From assembly GCA_944326085.1 (NCBI GenBank), contig CALVCL010000005.1:53005-117004 (forward strand): DNA of 64,000 nucleotides, given 5' to 3'. Made by a program: the position numbers and the translations under genes. This document shows, in pieces, positions 7,757 to 16,717 of this stretch. The notes beneath the pieces were generated by a model. That model was not told where the DNA came from, made no database searches, and was given only the letters and a program-made list of their open reading frames with translations. The stretch comes from an uncultured Tidjanibacter sp. GTDB taxonomy: Bacteria; Bacteroidota; Bacteroidia; Bacteroidales; Rikenellaceae. Numbering within the stretch: position 1 is the stretch's first letter; every line of letters starts with the position of its first letter.

Positions 7757-9925
7757 ATGAACAAAACCACGATTTACATCACACTGGCCGCCGCATGCAT
7801 GGCAACGGTCGGATGCTCCTCACAGAAGAAAATGGAAATCAAGTTGAAACCATATCCGCAAACGGCCAAGGTGGACGTTACGGACAACTACCACGGCACA
7901 GTGGTCGCAGACCCGTACCGCTGGCTGGAGGATGACAACTCGGCCGAAACGGCAGCATGGGTGGCCGCCGAAAATGAAGTTACGTTCGATTACCTTTCGC
8001 AAATACCATACCGTCAGGCCATCAACGACCGCCTCATGGAACTTTGGAACTATGAGAAGATAGGCGCGCCCACCAAAATAGGCAATCACTACTTCTTCTT
8101 CCGCAATGACGGTCTTCAGAACCAGAGCGTACTCTACATCATGGACAGTATCGACGACCCGAACCCGAAGGTATTTCTCGACCCGAATGAACTGTCCGAA
8201 GAGGGTACCGCTGCTCTCGGCAGCATATCATTTTCCAAAGACGGCAAATACATGGCCTACGGACTTTCTCGGTCTGGCTCCGACTGGACCGACATATATG
8301 TAAAGGAAGTTGAATCGGGACGTCTCCTCGGCGATGTGGTACGCTGGCTCAAATTCTCCGGTGCAAACTGGGACACCGCATCCGAAGGCTTCTACTACTG
8401 TGCCTATGACAAGCCCGAAAAAGGCGCCGAACTTTCCGGCCAGAACCAGTTCCAGAAGGTTTATTACCACAAGCTCGGCACTCCGCAATCGTCCGACAAA
8501 CTGATTTACGAGGACAAGGAACACCCGCTCCGCTACTTCAACGGATATGATGATGGCGACACCGGCGAATACATCTTTGTAGACGCTTCGGAAGGCACCT
8601 CCGGCAGTGCACTCATGTTCAAGCGCAAGAACGACAGGGGACCTTTCCGTACTATTTTCAAAGGCTTCGAGAACGAGTATGCACTTGCAGAGGTGAGGGA
8701 CGGCAAAGCCTACATCTACACCAACGAGTCAGCGCCAAACTTCAAACTCCTCTGCATGAACCTCGACTTCAACCGCAAAACCAGCAAGGAGATACTGCCC
8801 GAAGACTCGGAACGCATGCTGCAGAATGTCTCCTTCGTGGGTGACTACATAATAGCCATTTACCTGGAAGATGCCTCCAGCAAGGTATACCAGTACAATC
8901 TCGACGGGACCCTCGTACGTGAGATAGAGCTTCCAGGCATAGGTTCCGTATCTGGTTTCGGCGGCAGGGAGGATGCAACCGAGACATTCTATACCTTCAC
9001 ATCGTTCACCACTCCTGCAACCATATACCGCTACGACCTTGCCACAGGCGAATCGACGCTGTTCGCACAACCGAATGTCAAGTTCAACCCCGATGAGTTC
9101 ACAACAGAACAAATATTCTTCGAAAGCAAGGACGGCACTAAGGTTCCCATGTTCGTCTCCTACCGCAAGGGCATCAAAATGAACGGCAAGAACCCAACCT
9201 ACATCTACGGTTACGGAGGCTTCAACGTACCGCTGATGCCGTCGTTCAGCTCTACCAACATCGCCATGATGGAACAGGGTGCGATATACGTATCAGTCAA
9301 CCTTCGCGGCGGTAACGAATACGGCGAAAAATGGCATCAGGCCGGCATGCTTGCCAACAAACAAAATGTCTTTGATGACTTCATCGCAGCAGCCGAATAC
9401 CTCATCGACAACAAATACACATCGCCAAAGAAATTAGCCCTCTCGGGTGGCTCCAACGGCGGGCTGCTCGTAGGTGCCTGCATGACACAGCGGCCTGACC
9501 TCTATGCCGTCGCATTCCCGCAGGTGGGCGTGCTCGACATGCTCCGCTACCACCTCTTCACCGTAGGCTGGGGATGGGCTGTAGAGTACGGTTCCAGCGA
9601 TGACCCCGAACAGTTCGAATACATATACAGGTATTCCCCGCTGCACAACATCAAGGACGGCACATGCTATCCCGCCACCCTCATCCTCACAGGCGACCAT
9701 GACGACCGCGTAGTACCGGCCCACTCGTTCAAGTTCGCCGCACGCATGCAGGAGGCACAGGGCTGCAGCAACCCGGTACTCATCCGCGTAGGCATCAATG
9801 CGGGTCACGGAGCCGGCAAGCCCACAGCAAAACGCATCGCCGAAGCGGCCGACATACTGTCGTTCTTTTTCTGGAATACCGACTCTGACTATTCCGCAGC
9901 CAACGACAGCACCCCTGCCGAATAA
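7757..9925 (+). CDS. Prolyl oligopeptidase, S9A family lipoprotein
   Basis: This 722-residue serine peptidase cleaves short peptides after proline. The N-terminus is a lipoprotein-type signal (MNKTTIYITLAAACMATVGC), so it is probably anchored in the periplasm or outer membrane. A seven-bladed propeller spans about residues 90-460, and an alpha/beta hydrolase domain follows. The catalytic triad is visible: Ser566 in GGSNGG, Asp in GDHDDRV (about 650) and His684 in NAGHGAG. The motif YGYGGFNVPLMPSF before the nucleophile is typical of S9A. It stands alone, with its own promoter box upstream and a strong terminator 30 bases after the stop. Confidence 0.93.
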   Translation: MNKTTIYITLAAACMATVGCSSQKKMEIKLKPYPQTAKVDVTDNYHGTVVADPYRWLEDDNSAETAAWVAAENEVTFDYLSQIPYRQAINDRLMELWNYEKIGAPTKIGNHYFFFRNDGLQNQSVLYIMDSIDDPNPKVFLDPNELSEEGTAALGSISFSKDGKYMAYGLSRSGSDWTDIYVKEVESGRLLGDVVRWLKFSGANWDTASEGFYYCAYDKPEKGAELSGQNQFQKVYYHKLGTPQSSDKLIYEDKEHPLRYFNGYDDGDTGEYIFVDASEGTSGSALMFKRKNDRGPFRTIFKGFENEYALAEVRDGKAYIYTNESAPNFKLLCMNLDFNRKTSKEILPEDSERMLQNVSFVGDYIIAIYLEDASSKVYQYNLDGTLVREIELPGIGSVSGFGGREDATETFYTFTSFTTPATIYRYDLATGESTLFAQPNVKFNPDEFTTEQIFFESKDGTKVPMFVSYRKGIKMNGKNPTYIYGYGGFNVPLMPSFSSTNIAMMEQGAIYVSVNLRGGNEYGEKWHQAGMLANKQNVFDDFIAAAEYLIDNKYTSPKKLALSGGSNGGLLVGACMTQRPDLYAVAFPQVGVLDMLRYHLFTVGWGWAVEYGSSDDPEQFEYIYRYSPLHNIKDGTCYPATLILTGDHDDRVVPAHSFKFAARMQEAQGCSNPVLIRVGINAGHGAGKPTAKRIAEAADILSFFFWNTDSDYSAANDSTPAE

Positions 9926-9955
9926 ACTGCACCGCAATCCGATACAGAATGCGAT

Positions 9956-9998
9956 ATCTAAGTCTCCACGAAACTACGTGGAGACTTAGATTTTCTTT
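9956..9998 (+). terminator. Terminator of the prolyl oligopeptidase gene
   Basis: A perfect 15-bp stem (9956-9970 with 9977-9991) with loop AAACTA is followed by a T-rich tract. Confidence 0.85.
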
Positions 9999-10079
9999 AA
10001 AGGGCAAAACGGCGGCCAGTGTCCCATACAAGACAAGGAACAAAACGGCGGGTGACATTCCCGCACAAAAAGCCATATT

Positions 10080-11345
10080 ATGAAAGTTTACAAATTCGGC
10101 GGAGCATCCGTCAAGGATGCCAACGGAGTACGCAACATAGCCTCCATAATCAGCAGAGAGGAAGGCAGGCTTTTCGTCATCGTATCCGCCATGGGCAAAA
10201 CCACCAATGCGCTCGAACACCTGCTCGACTCATTCTACGACGAACAGCGTGGCGAAGCCCTCACGCGTCTTCAGGAAATTGTCGATTTCCACAACAACAT
10301 ACTGGCCGCCCTGTGGGGACATCAGGCGCTGCCCGAACGCGTGGCACGCTTCTACATGGAACTCGAAGAGATAATAGCCACCGCAAAACCGGACATGCGA
10401 CCCTACGAGGTATGGTATGACCGCATAGTAAGCTACGGTGAACTCATATCTACTGCCATAGTCTCGGAATACCTTGCTACGGCAGACATTCCCAACTGCT
10501 GGATAGACATGCGCGAATGCTTCGTGACCAGTGCCAGACACAAGGATGCCAACGTTGACCTCGAAAAGTCGGCCGCTCGACTGCGCCCGCTTGTCGACAA
10601 ATCGCAGTCCGGAGTATATGTCGGACAAGGCTTCATAGGTGCCACCGAAGACGGCACTCCGACCACAATCGGCAGGGAAGGTTCCGACTATTCGGCTGCC
10701 GCGACAGGCTACATCCTCGATGCCGAAAGCGTAACCATATGGAAAGACGTGCGCGGTATACTGAACGGAGACCCGAAAATTTTCGATGACGTGGAGCTTA
10801 TTCCCGAGATGAGTTATCTCGATGCCATAGAACTTGCCTACAGCGGTGCGCAGATAATCCATCCGAAGACCATAAAGCCCCTTCAGAACAAGGAAATACC
10901 TCTGTATGTGCGTTGTTTCCTCGACCCTGCGCTTCCGGGCAGCGTCATAAAGGCCAATGCTGCAAGGCGCTGCGACATACCGATACTTATCGTAAAACCT
11001 GCACAGGTACTGTTAACCATACGGGCACGAGACTTCTCGTTCATTCTCGAGGAACGTTTCACGGAGATATTCGGCATTCTTGACGAGTTCATGGTTAAGG
11101 TCAATCTCATACAGAGTTCGGCCGTCGACCTCGACCTGTGCATAAACCGTACACGTCACCTCGACGAACTTATCGCCAAACTCGATGCGCAGGGTTTCTT
11201 CGCCCGCTACAATTCTGACATGGAACTCATCACCGTACGCGGCTACACTCACGCGCTGCTCGAAAAATTCGGCAACGCGCCCGACATATACCTCATGCAG
11301 CGCACACGTCGAACACTGCAGGTAATCAGAAAAAAGGAGGAATAA
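10080..11345 (+). CDS. lysC: Aspartate kinase (monofunctional)
   Basis: This 421-residue enzyme phosphorylates aspartate, the first step toward lysine, threonine and methionine. The N-terminal motif is MKVYKFGGASVKDANGVRNIA. The IGREGSDYSAAATG segment binds substrate, and WKDVRGILNGDPK follows. A C-terminal regulatory region (about 300-421) has the size of paired ACT domains, ending in LMQRTRRTLQVIRKKEE. There is no homoserine dehydrogenase domain, unlike the fused ThrA found in many Bacteroidales. The next gene starts 4 bases after the stop, so the two form an operon. Confidence 0.93.
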   Translation: MKVYKFGGASVKDANGVRNIASIISREEGRLFVIVSAMGKTTNALEHLLDSFYDEQRGEALTRLQEIVDFHNNILAALWGHQALPERVARFYMELEEIIATAKPDMRPYEVWYDRIVSYGELISTAIVSEYLATADIPNCWIDMRECFVTSARHKDANVDLEKSAARLRPLVDKSQSGVYVGQGFIGATEDGTPTTIGREGSDYSAAATGYILDAESVTIWKDVRGILNGDPKIFDDVELIPEMSYLDAIELAYSGAQIIHPKTIKPLQNKEIPLYVRCFLDPALPGSVIKANAARRCDIPILIVKPAQVLLTIRARDFSFILEERFTEIFGILDEFMVKVNLIQSSAVDLDLCINRTRHLDELIAKLDAQGFFARYNSDMELITVRGYTHALLEKFGNAPDIYLMQRTRRTLQVIRKKEE

Positions 11346-11349
11346 GAAA

Positions 11350-12537
11350 ATGCAGATACTCAGACAACAGTTCCTGCGCCACATAGGGCAGACTTCTCCG
11401 TCACCCATGCTGGTCGAAATAGAGAGGGCCGAAGGTTCGTGCTTCTACACCCCCGAAGGGAAAAAATACTATGACACCATATCCGGCGTATCGGTGAGCA
11501 ATGTGGGGCATCACAATCCGGCTGTTACCGAAGCCGTATGCCGGCAGGCACAGCAGTACATGCACGTCATGGTATACGGCGAACTTGTAGAGCGACCGCA
11601 GGTGCGCTATGCGGCACTCATCGCCGATTATCTTCCCGACCCGCTCGAATCGGTATATTTTGTCAATTCGGGAGCCGAAGCCGTTGAAGGCGCCCTCAAG
11701 CTGGCCAAGCGTTTCACTGGCCGACGCCGCATGATTGCATGCCGCAATGCATACCACGGCTCCACCCACGGTGCCATGAGCGTAATGAACAGCTATGAAT
11801 TTTCCGATGCCTACGGCCCGATGCTGCCAGGTGTGGACTGGATTACATACAACAACCTCGCCGACCTCGACAAGATAAACGAAGAGACAGCCTGTGTCCT
11901 CATCGAGCCGGTACAGGGCGAAGCCGGAGTACGCCTTCCGGAGAAGGGCTATCTCGAAGCGCTGCGCAAAAAATGTGACAGCACAGGCACACTGCTCATA
12001 TTCGACGAGATACAGACAGGTTTCGGCCGTACGGGCGAAATGTTCGCAATGACGAAATACGGCGTAACACCCGACATCGTTTGTCTTGCCAAAGCACTCG
12101 GAGGAGGCATGCCGCTGGGGGCATTCGTATCCTCACGGCACATTATGGAATGTCTGTCGCATGACCCTGCGCTGGGACATATCACAACATTCGGAGGCCA
12201 TCCCGTATGTTGTGCCGCAGGTCTTGCCGCCATGGAATACATCACAGAACACCGCCTGCTCGGGGATGTGGAACGCAAGGGGGCAATGTTCGAAACGCTT
12301 CTCGCAAGTCACTCTGCCGTAAAGGAAATACGCCGCAGCGGCCTGCTCATGGCCGTGGAACTCGGCAGCAGCGAACGTCTCTACCACATCATGGAGCTCT
12401 TCAAGGAGCGCGGCATACTGAGCGACTGGTTCCTGTTCTGCGACACCGCATTCCGCATCTCCCCGCCCCTCACCATGACGGACGACGAGATACGCGACGT
12501 ATGCGGCATAATCCACGGCTGTCTCGACGACCTTTAG
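11350..12537 (+). CDS. Class III aminotransferase (acetylornithine / succinyl-DAP aminotransferase-like)
   Basis: This 395-residue pyridoxal-phosphate enzyme has fold-type I motifs: FVNSGAEAVEGALKLAKRFTGR near the cofactor phosphate, NAYHGSTHGAMS, the LIFDEIQTGFGRTG Asp that contacts the pyridine ring, and Lys248 in LAKALGGGMPLGAF for the Schiff base. These motifs fit the ArgD/4-aminobutyrate group. Immediate coupling to lysC and the presence of dapD nearby suggest it may be the N-succinyl-LL-diaminopimelate aminotransferase (DapC role), which ArgD-type enzymes can perform. This is inference, and acetylornithine or other omega-amino substrates remain possible. Confidence 0.85.
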   Translation: MQILRQQFLRHIGQTSPSPMLVEIERAEGSCFYTPEGKKYYDTISGVSVSNVGHHNPAVTEAVCRQAQQYMHVMVYGELVERPQVRYAALIADYLPDPLESVYFVNSGAEAVEGALKLAKRFTGRRRMIACRNAYHGSTHGAMSVMNSYEFSDAYGPMLPGVDWITYNNLADLDKINEETACVLIEPVQGEAGVRLPEKGYLEALRKKCDSTGTLLIFDEIQTGFGRTGEMFAMTKYGVTPDIVCLAKALGGGMPLGAFVSSRHIMECLSHDPALGHITTFGGHPVCCAAGLAAMEYITEHRLLGDVERKGAMFETLLASHSAVKEIRRSGLLMAVELGSSERLYHIMELFKERGILSDWFLFCDTAFRISPPLTMTDDEIRDVCGIIHGCLDDL

Positions 12538-12548
12538 CAAACAGTCAT

Positions 12549-12588
12549 AAGTTAAACGTGCCCCGCGCATGAGGGGCACGTTTAACTT
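12549..12588. terminator. Bidirectional terminator between convergent genes
   Basis: A perfect 16-bp stem (12549-12564 with 12573-12588) starts with AA and ends with TT on both strands. It lies between the aminotransferase and the minus-strand membrane protein gene. Confidence 0.8.
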
Positions 12589-12667
12589 CAAGTTCATAGC
12601 CCAATTTTCTTATATCGCAGTCTGTCCGCTGCCGTGACACACTGTACTGGCGGGCACACATTCGTTT

Positions 12668-13672
12668 TCAGACACCCTCGGCAAACACGGGCAGAATGTT
12701 GACGGCAAATGCAGCCACAACAAGAAGAATATACACGGCAGCATACAGCCAGCCCCTGCCATGCATGAACGTGGAGGATACAATTACACACAAAGGTATT
12801 CCCAACAATGGCATGAAAACAGAGCATTCTCCCATGACAACCGGTATGGCGGCGAACAATATCAGCCAAATACAGTAAATATAAACCTGACGGGCCCTTG
12901 TACGCAGCGATGCCAGACTGCCCGTCAACAGGAACAGGGCGAATAGCAACGACAGTCCCAACAGGCCAGTGTATATCTGTATCCACAGCGGTGCATCGGT
13001 TATTGTCCATGCAGGAGTTTCGCCAATGGCACCCAAAGAGTCGGCAAAACATCCGGCCACATACGCTAGCGGCTCTCCGAGCCACCACCACGCTACCGAA
13101 CAAAGCACGAAAGGCGTAAGCACTCCCACAAGCGCCACAGCCGCCTCACGCAAGGTACGGCCGTAGACCACAAGCGCAACCAATATCACGGGCACGATGC
13201 AAATCGCCTGCGAGTAGAGCATAGGCATGATGCCGATATAAAAGGCTGCCTTGAACACGTTCTCGAACTGATACGAACGCTTGAACGCATCCACCATCCT
13301 GACTGATGCCGACACCAGAAGAAGCTGAAGCAATGCTCCGCTTGCTGTCGTCAGAGGGAAATACGGAGTGCACACCGTCACGCCGTACATCACTATGGGC
13401 AGATATGTTCTTACGGGACTTATACCGTAACGCACAACTGCACTGGCCAACATCACGGCACCGACACATGACGCAACAGTCCATACAATAATTCCTGCCG
13501 CCACTGGCACAAACAATCCGTCGATCCATTGTCCCAACGGCATGTCGGGAATTGCCCCTGCCTCCACCCCGTAGGGAACGGCCACGGCACGCCACACCAC
13601 GCCCCCAATTAAAAGGACGAACGTGCCGATGGCCACGCCAAGCGGCAGCTTTATGACATCCGGTCCACGCAT
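12668..13672 (-). CDS. Polytopic membrane protein of unknown function
   Basis: The 334-residue protein has about nine hydrophobic helices, for example VAIGTFVLLIGGVVW, VAAGIIVWTVASCVGAVML, LLQLLLVSASVRM, VALVGVLTPFVLCSVAWWWLG and a final YAAVYILLVVAAFAVNI. An Arg-rich loop (SLRTRARQVY) follows the eighth helix. The overall layout resembles the DUF6427-type membrane proteins of Bacteroidota, but I cannot confirm the family by eye. No catalytic motif is seen. It is a single gene, divergent from rnhB. Confidence 0.6.
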   Translation of the reverse strand: MRGPDVIKLPLGVAIGTFVLLIGGVVWRAVAVPYGVEAGAIPDMPLGQWIDGLFVPVAAGIIVWTVASCVGAVMLASAVVRYGISPVRTYLPIVMYGVTVCTPYFPLTTASGALLQLLLVSASVRMVDAFKRSYQFENVFKAAFYIGIMPMLYSQAICIVPVILVALVVYGRTLREAAVALVGVLTPFVLCSVAWWWLGEPLAYVAGCFADSLGAIGETPAWTITDAPLWIQIYTGLLGLSLLFALFLLTGSLASLRTRARQVYIYCIWLILFAAIPVVMGECSVFMPLLGIPLCVIVSSTFMHGRGWLYAAVYILLVVAAFAVNILPVFAEGV

Positions 13673-13753
13673 AGTACGGACACAAAGTTAGCGATTAACC
13701 TCCGCATTCCACACAAATACCCCACACAACATACGTCCCTGCCGACAAATAGC

Positions 13754-13761
13754 TATTTTTG
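13754..13761 (+). promoter_or_regulatory. Candidate -7 box of rnhB
   Basis: TATTTTTG matches TAnnTTTG and lies 21 bases upstream of the rnhB ATG, giving a very short leader. Confidence 0.5.
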
Positions 13762-13782
13762 CCGCAGACAAAACACCATTAA

Positions 13783-14379
13783 ATGCTCAAAACATCATTT
13801 ACGGACGACAAGACAGAAGCCGGATGCGACGAAGCCGGACGCGGATGCCTTGCGGGACCGGTATTCGCGGCAGCCGTGATACTGCCGCACGGATTTTCCC
13901 ATCCGCTGCTCAACGACTCCAAAAAGATGACCGAAAAGAACCGATATCTGCTGCGCGATGTCATCATGCGTGATGCCGTAGCGTGGGCCGTCGCATCGGT
14001 CTCACCGGAAGAAATCGACCGCATCAACATCCTAAACGCATCGTTTGCGGCCATGTCGCGTGCCGTAGCGAAGCTGCAGCACCGACCGGAACTGCTTCTT
14101 GTCGATGGTAACCGCTTCCGCTCCGAACTCGACATACCATACCAGTGCATCGTAGGCGGCGACGGACTCTACGCTCCCATTGCGGCCGCATCGGTACTTG
14201 CAAAAACATTCCGAGACGACGAAATGAAACGTCTCCATGAAGAGTTTCCGCAATACGGCTGGGATGCCAACAAGGGATATCCTACACGCCGGCACCGCCT
14301 GGCAATCATGAAATACGGGCTGACCCCATATCACCGACTGACATTCAACTGCAGTCCCGACCAGCTGTCGCTGTTCTGA
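13783..14379 (+). CDS. rnhB: Ribonuclease HII
   Basis: This 198-residue endonuclease removes ribonucleotides from RNA/DNA hybrids. It contains the type 2 RNase H signature [21 protein letters not shown] with metal-binding Asp16 and Glu17, a further acidic residue in LLLVDGNRF, and the [12 protein letters not shown] segment with the last catalytic Asp. The C-terminal [24 protein letters not shown] motif is standard. Length is normal for the family. Confidence 0.95.
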   Translation: MLKTSFTDDKTEAGCDEAGRGCLAGPVFAAAVILPHGFSHPLLNDSKKMTEKNRYLLRDVIMRDAVAWAVASVSPEEIDRINILNASFAAMSRAVAKLQHRPELLLVDGNRFRSELDIPYQCIVGGDGLYAPIAAASVLAKTFRDDEMKRLHEEFPQYGWDANKGYPTRRHRLAIMKYGLTPYHRLTFNCSPDQLSLF

Positions 14380-14398
14380 CAGAACATGTACCAAAAAC

Positions 14399-14430
14399 AA
14401 ATCGGCCGCCTTTTCAGGCGGCCGATTTTA
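14399..14430. terminator. Bidirectional terminator between rnhB and the PorV-like gene
   Basis: ATCGGCCGCC (14401-14410) pairs with GGCGGCCGAT (14417-14426) across TTTTCA, followed by TTTT on the plus strand. AA-rich flanks make it usable on both strands. Confidence 0.75.
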
Positions 14431-14451
14431 TGCTGTTATGCAATTATTTCG

Positions 14452-15426
14452 TTAGAAAAAGAGGCTGAGACCTACGGCCCAAGTATTCTTAACGGGGCTC
14501 TCCTTGCCTGCAATCCAGTAAGAAGCGTCTATCCTGACCGGGCCTACCATTGCGCCGAGGCCTACGGTAGTGTAGCTGCCACCGATGGACTTCTCGTCAC
14601 CGTAGTGGTAACCTGCGCGGAGGAAACCATACTTGAGGAAGTTATATTCGAGACCTATACCGGCCATGAACGACGCATCGGTCGACGGCATGAAGGTGTA
14701 GCCGAGGTCAAGGGCAGCGAGAAGTTTGTGATTTTCGCTGAAAGGCATGTCGATAGAACCGCCGAGTTTGGCATAAGCCGGCATCGAGAACGCATCGGTA
14801 CCGTTGATGCTGAGCTGGGTACCGAGGTTGCTTACATTAAGACCTACCGCCCACTTCGAACCGAAGAACGATTCGATGGTGTTGCTGTAGAAGAAACCGA
14901 GATCGAAAGCGACACCGTTTGCAGCCTGCATGCCCTCTATCATGGAATAGTCCGAACGGACATACCTTGCGGTGAGCGACATTGTGAAGTTTTCAACAAT
15001 CCTCCTTGTGTAGCCGAGACTGATAGCCATATCGTTGGGACGAATGCCTTCGCTGCCAATCACAGTTTCCGGACCGTTGTAGTAACGGAAACCGAACGAA
15101 AGTCCGTTGTTCTCGTTGATATTGTAGTATGCGCCTACGGCATGGGTTGCAGTACCCTTGTTCAGGTCGGGAGTTACGGGGTTGTAGGAATAGCCGAAGC
15201 CCATCTTCTTATCGCTGGAAAGGTTTGCCGCAGCGTTGCCGAAGATGCCGAACGCATTGTCGCTAACGGCAGTTGTTGCCATACCCATACCTGCTGCACG
15301 GGGATCAGCGCTGTTGAGAAGGGACGCAGCCGCACCCGTAGGGGCGTTGTCCTGTGCGAATACATTTGCGGAAACGCCGCACAAGAGCGCTGCGCAAATC
15401 ACTCCGAACAAGTTTTTCTTATTCAT
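14452..15426 (-). CDS. PorV/PorQ family outer-membrane protein
   Basis: The 324-residue protein has a signal peptide (MNKKNLFGVICAALLCGVSANVFAQ) and a 14-strand-like barrel pattern. Its start, AAASLLNSADPRAAGMGMATTAVSDNAFGIFGNAAAN, is the hallmark of PorV/PorQ (FadL-like) proteins. The last strand ends in Phe (WAVGLSLFF), as expected for barrel insertion. Family members either serve the type IX secretion system or are paralogues of unknown function, and no T9SS neighbour lies here to decide. It has its own promoter and ends in a shared terminator. Confidence 0.82.
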   Translation of the reverse strand: MNKKNLFGVICAALLCGVSANVFAQDNAPTGAAASLLNSADPRAAGMGMATTAVSDNAFGIFGNAAANLSSDKKMGFGYSYNPVTPDLNKGTATHAVGAYYNINENNGLSFGFRYYNGPETVIGSEGIRPNDMAISLGYTRRIVENFTMSLTARYVRSDYSMIEGMQAANGVAFDLGFFYSNTIESFFGSKWAVGLNVSNLGTQLSINGTDAFSMPAYAKLGGSIDMPFSENHKLLAALDLGYTFMPSTDASFMAGIGLEYNFLKYGFLRAGYHYGDEKSIGGSYTTVGLGAMVGPVRIDASYWIAGKESPVKNTWAVGLSLFF

Positions 15427-15488
15427 AGTCAGAGATTTAGTTATTATTGTTTCAATAAATTACAAACGACTTTCCAAGTCACAATAGA

Positions 15489-15496
15489 CAAAAATA
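15489..15496 (-). promoter_or_regulatory. Candidate -7 box of the PorV-like gene
   Basis: On the minus strand TATTTTTG matches TAnnTTTG and is 63 bases upstream of the start. It lies outside the invertible segment, so this gene should be expressed in either orientation. Confidence 0.5.
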
Positions 15497-15631
15497 GTAA
15501 TTATTTCCAAAAATGTTCAGACAGGGCAAAAATTATTGCATCAAATGCCCTGCATATCACATTCCCGCCGTGCATTTCCCTGCAAACGGTTCGGCCGGAT
15601 TTCCCTGTGATTGGCTAAAGACACAAAAAAG

Positions 15632-15654
15632 GCCGTTACTTAATAGGTACCGGC
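15632..15654 (+). repeat. Left inverted recombination site of the invertible segment
   Basis: Arms GCCGTTAC (15632-15639) and GTACCGGC (15647-15654), with one mismatch to perfect symmetry, flank the 7-base asymmetric spacer TTAATAG. The spacer and 18 contiguous bases are the exact reverse complement of the right site. The architecture (8-bp arms, 7-bp spacer) is that of a tyrosine-recombinase core site. On the minus strand it is a hairpin followed by six T (15625-15630) and could work as a terminator. Confidence 0.75.
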
Positions 15655-15666
15655 CATAATCCGACA

Positions 15667-15697
15667 CAAATATAAAGATTTTTTGCCACAACGCAAA
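15667..15697 (-). promoter_or_regulatory. Consensus promoter inside the invertible segment, pointing outward (left)
   Basis: On the minus strand TTTG (15694-15697), a 19-base spacer and TATATTTG (15667-15674) form a full consensus promoter. Transcription would begin around 15660, just inside the left recombination site, and run out of the segment. In this orientation it heads into the site hairpin and T-run. After inversion it would point at the lipoprotein gene at 16911 with a leader of about 130 bases. Confidence 0.7.
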
Positions 15698-15749
15698 AAT
15701 GCCGCAAAAAAAATTATTAAATCGGATTATCGAATTAAAGTGTAATATC

Positions 15750-16691
15750 ATGACAAAGAAAACATTTTCAGAAATGTTGGCCGCCACAGTACAGGAACTG
15801 CGCTCAAACGGCCAATGGGGTACAGCCCATATATACAAAAGTGCCGGCAATTCATTTGCGCGCTTTGCAGGCAATGAAACCACATTCAACGACCTGACGC
15901 CAGAACTGCTCAAACACTACGAAACATACCTGCGCGGGCAAAACCGCAGCTGGAATACCGTATCCACATACATGAAGGTCATCAAGGCCGTTTACAACAA
16001 AGCCGTGGATGCAGGTGAAGCGCAATATATTCCGCGCCTGTTCCGACACGTACACACATCCGTGCGCACGGAACGCAAGAAAGCCCTCGGCTGCGCAGAT
16101 GCGCACATGCTACTCGGACAAGGCGAGCACACCCCGCCCGCACCGCTTCCCCGCGACCTTGAACGGGCCAAGGCCATCATGCGGCTGATGTTTCTGCTGC
16201 GCGGAATACCGTTCGTCGACCTTGCCTACCTGCGCAAGTCCGACATACAGGGCGACACGCTGCAATACCGCAGGCGCAAGACGGGCAGACATCTCAACGT
16301 CACCCTGCAGCCCGAAGCACTGCGCCTTATCGAGATGCTGTCAAGCCCGAACGACCGCTCCCCATACCTATTCCCGTTCCTGCAAAGTCCGGAAGGCAGC
16401 GAGGCGGCATATCACGAATACCAGTGTGCGCTCCGGCACTTCAACCGACAGCTCTCAACCCTGTCGCAACAAAGCGGCTGCTCCGTCACACTCAGTTCAT
16501 ACACGGCACGGCACACATGGGCGACCATGGCATACTATTGCGAGATACATCCAGGCATCATATCCGAAGCCATGGGCCACTCCTCCATAGCCGTTACGGA
16601 AACCTACCTGAAACCTTTCCGCGATGAAAAGATAGACCACGCCAACAGACAGGTCATATCATACATAAAAAGGTATGCCGCCGGTCGCTGA
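15750..16691 (+). CDS. Tyrosine site-specific recombinase (putative DNA invertase)
   Basis: I chose the ATG at 15750 (MTKKTFSEMLAATVQELRSN); the frame is open 17 codons further upstream without family similarity. The 313-residue protein has an N-terminal SAM-like core-binding domain (about 1-100) and a C-terminal catalytic domain. Catalytic residues in this numbering are Arg151 (LLRGIPF), Lys177 (RRKTGR), Arg254 in SYTARHTW, with Tyr251 where most relatives have His, His277 in MGHSS and nucleophile Tyr286 in TETYLK. It belongs to the short Bacteroidales integrases that invert promoters of surface genes. It sits wholly between two inverted core sites and has no consensus promoter of its own in the 95 bases to the left site. 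Confidence 0.88.
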   Translation: MTKKTFSEMLAATVQELRSNGQWGTAHIYKSAGNSFARFAGNETTFNDLTPELLKHYETYLRGQNRSWNTVSTYMKVIKAVYNKAVDAGEAQYIPRLFRHVHTSVRTERKKALGCADAHMLLGQGEHTPPAPLPRDLERAKAIMRLMFLLRGIPFVDLAYLRKSDIQGDTLQYRRRKTGRHLNVTLQPEALRLIEMLSSPNDRSPYLFPFLQSPEGSEAAYHEYQCALRHFNRQLSTLSQQSGCSVTLSSYTARHTWATMAYYCEIHPGIISEAMGHSSIAVTETYLKPFRDEKIDHANRQVISYIKRYAAGR

Positions 16692-16717
16692 CGGACGGCA
16701 ATCCTCACAAAACACGG

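Noticed and set aside
14386..15618. A 410-codon plus-strand frame over the PorV-like gene
   Set aside because: The minus-strand gene has a signal peptide, family motifs and a terminal Phe; the plus-strand frame has none and crosses the shared terminator.
15632..15654. Left site as only a terminator of chance similarity to the right site
   Set aside because: The 18-base exact inverse match includes the asymmetric spacer, which a terminator does not need. A dual role was kept instead.
15699..15749. Extended start of the recombinase at 15699
   Set aside because: The extra 17 codons (MPQKKLLNRII...) overlap the outward promoter and lack family similarity; MTKKTFSEML at 15750 fits the usual N-terminus.
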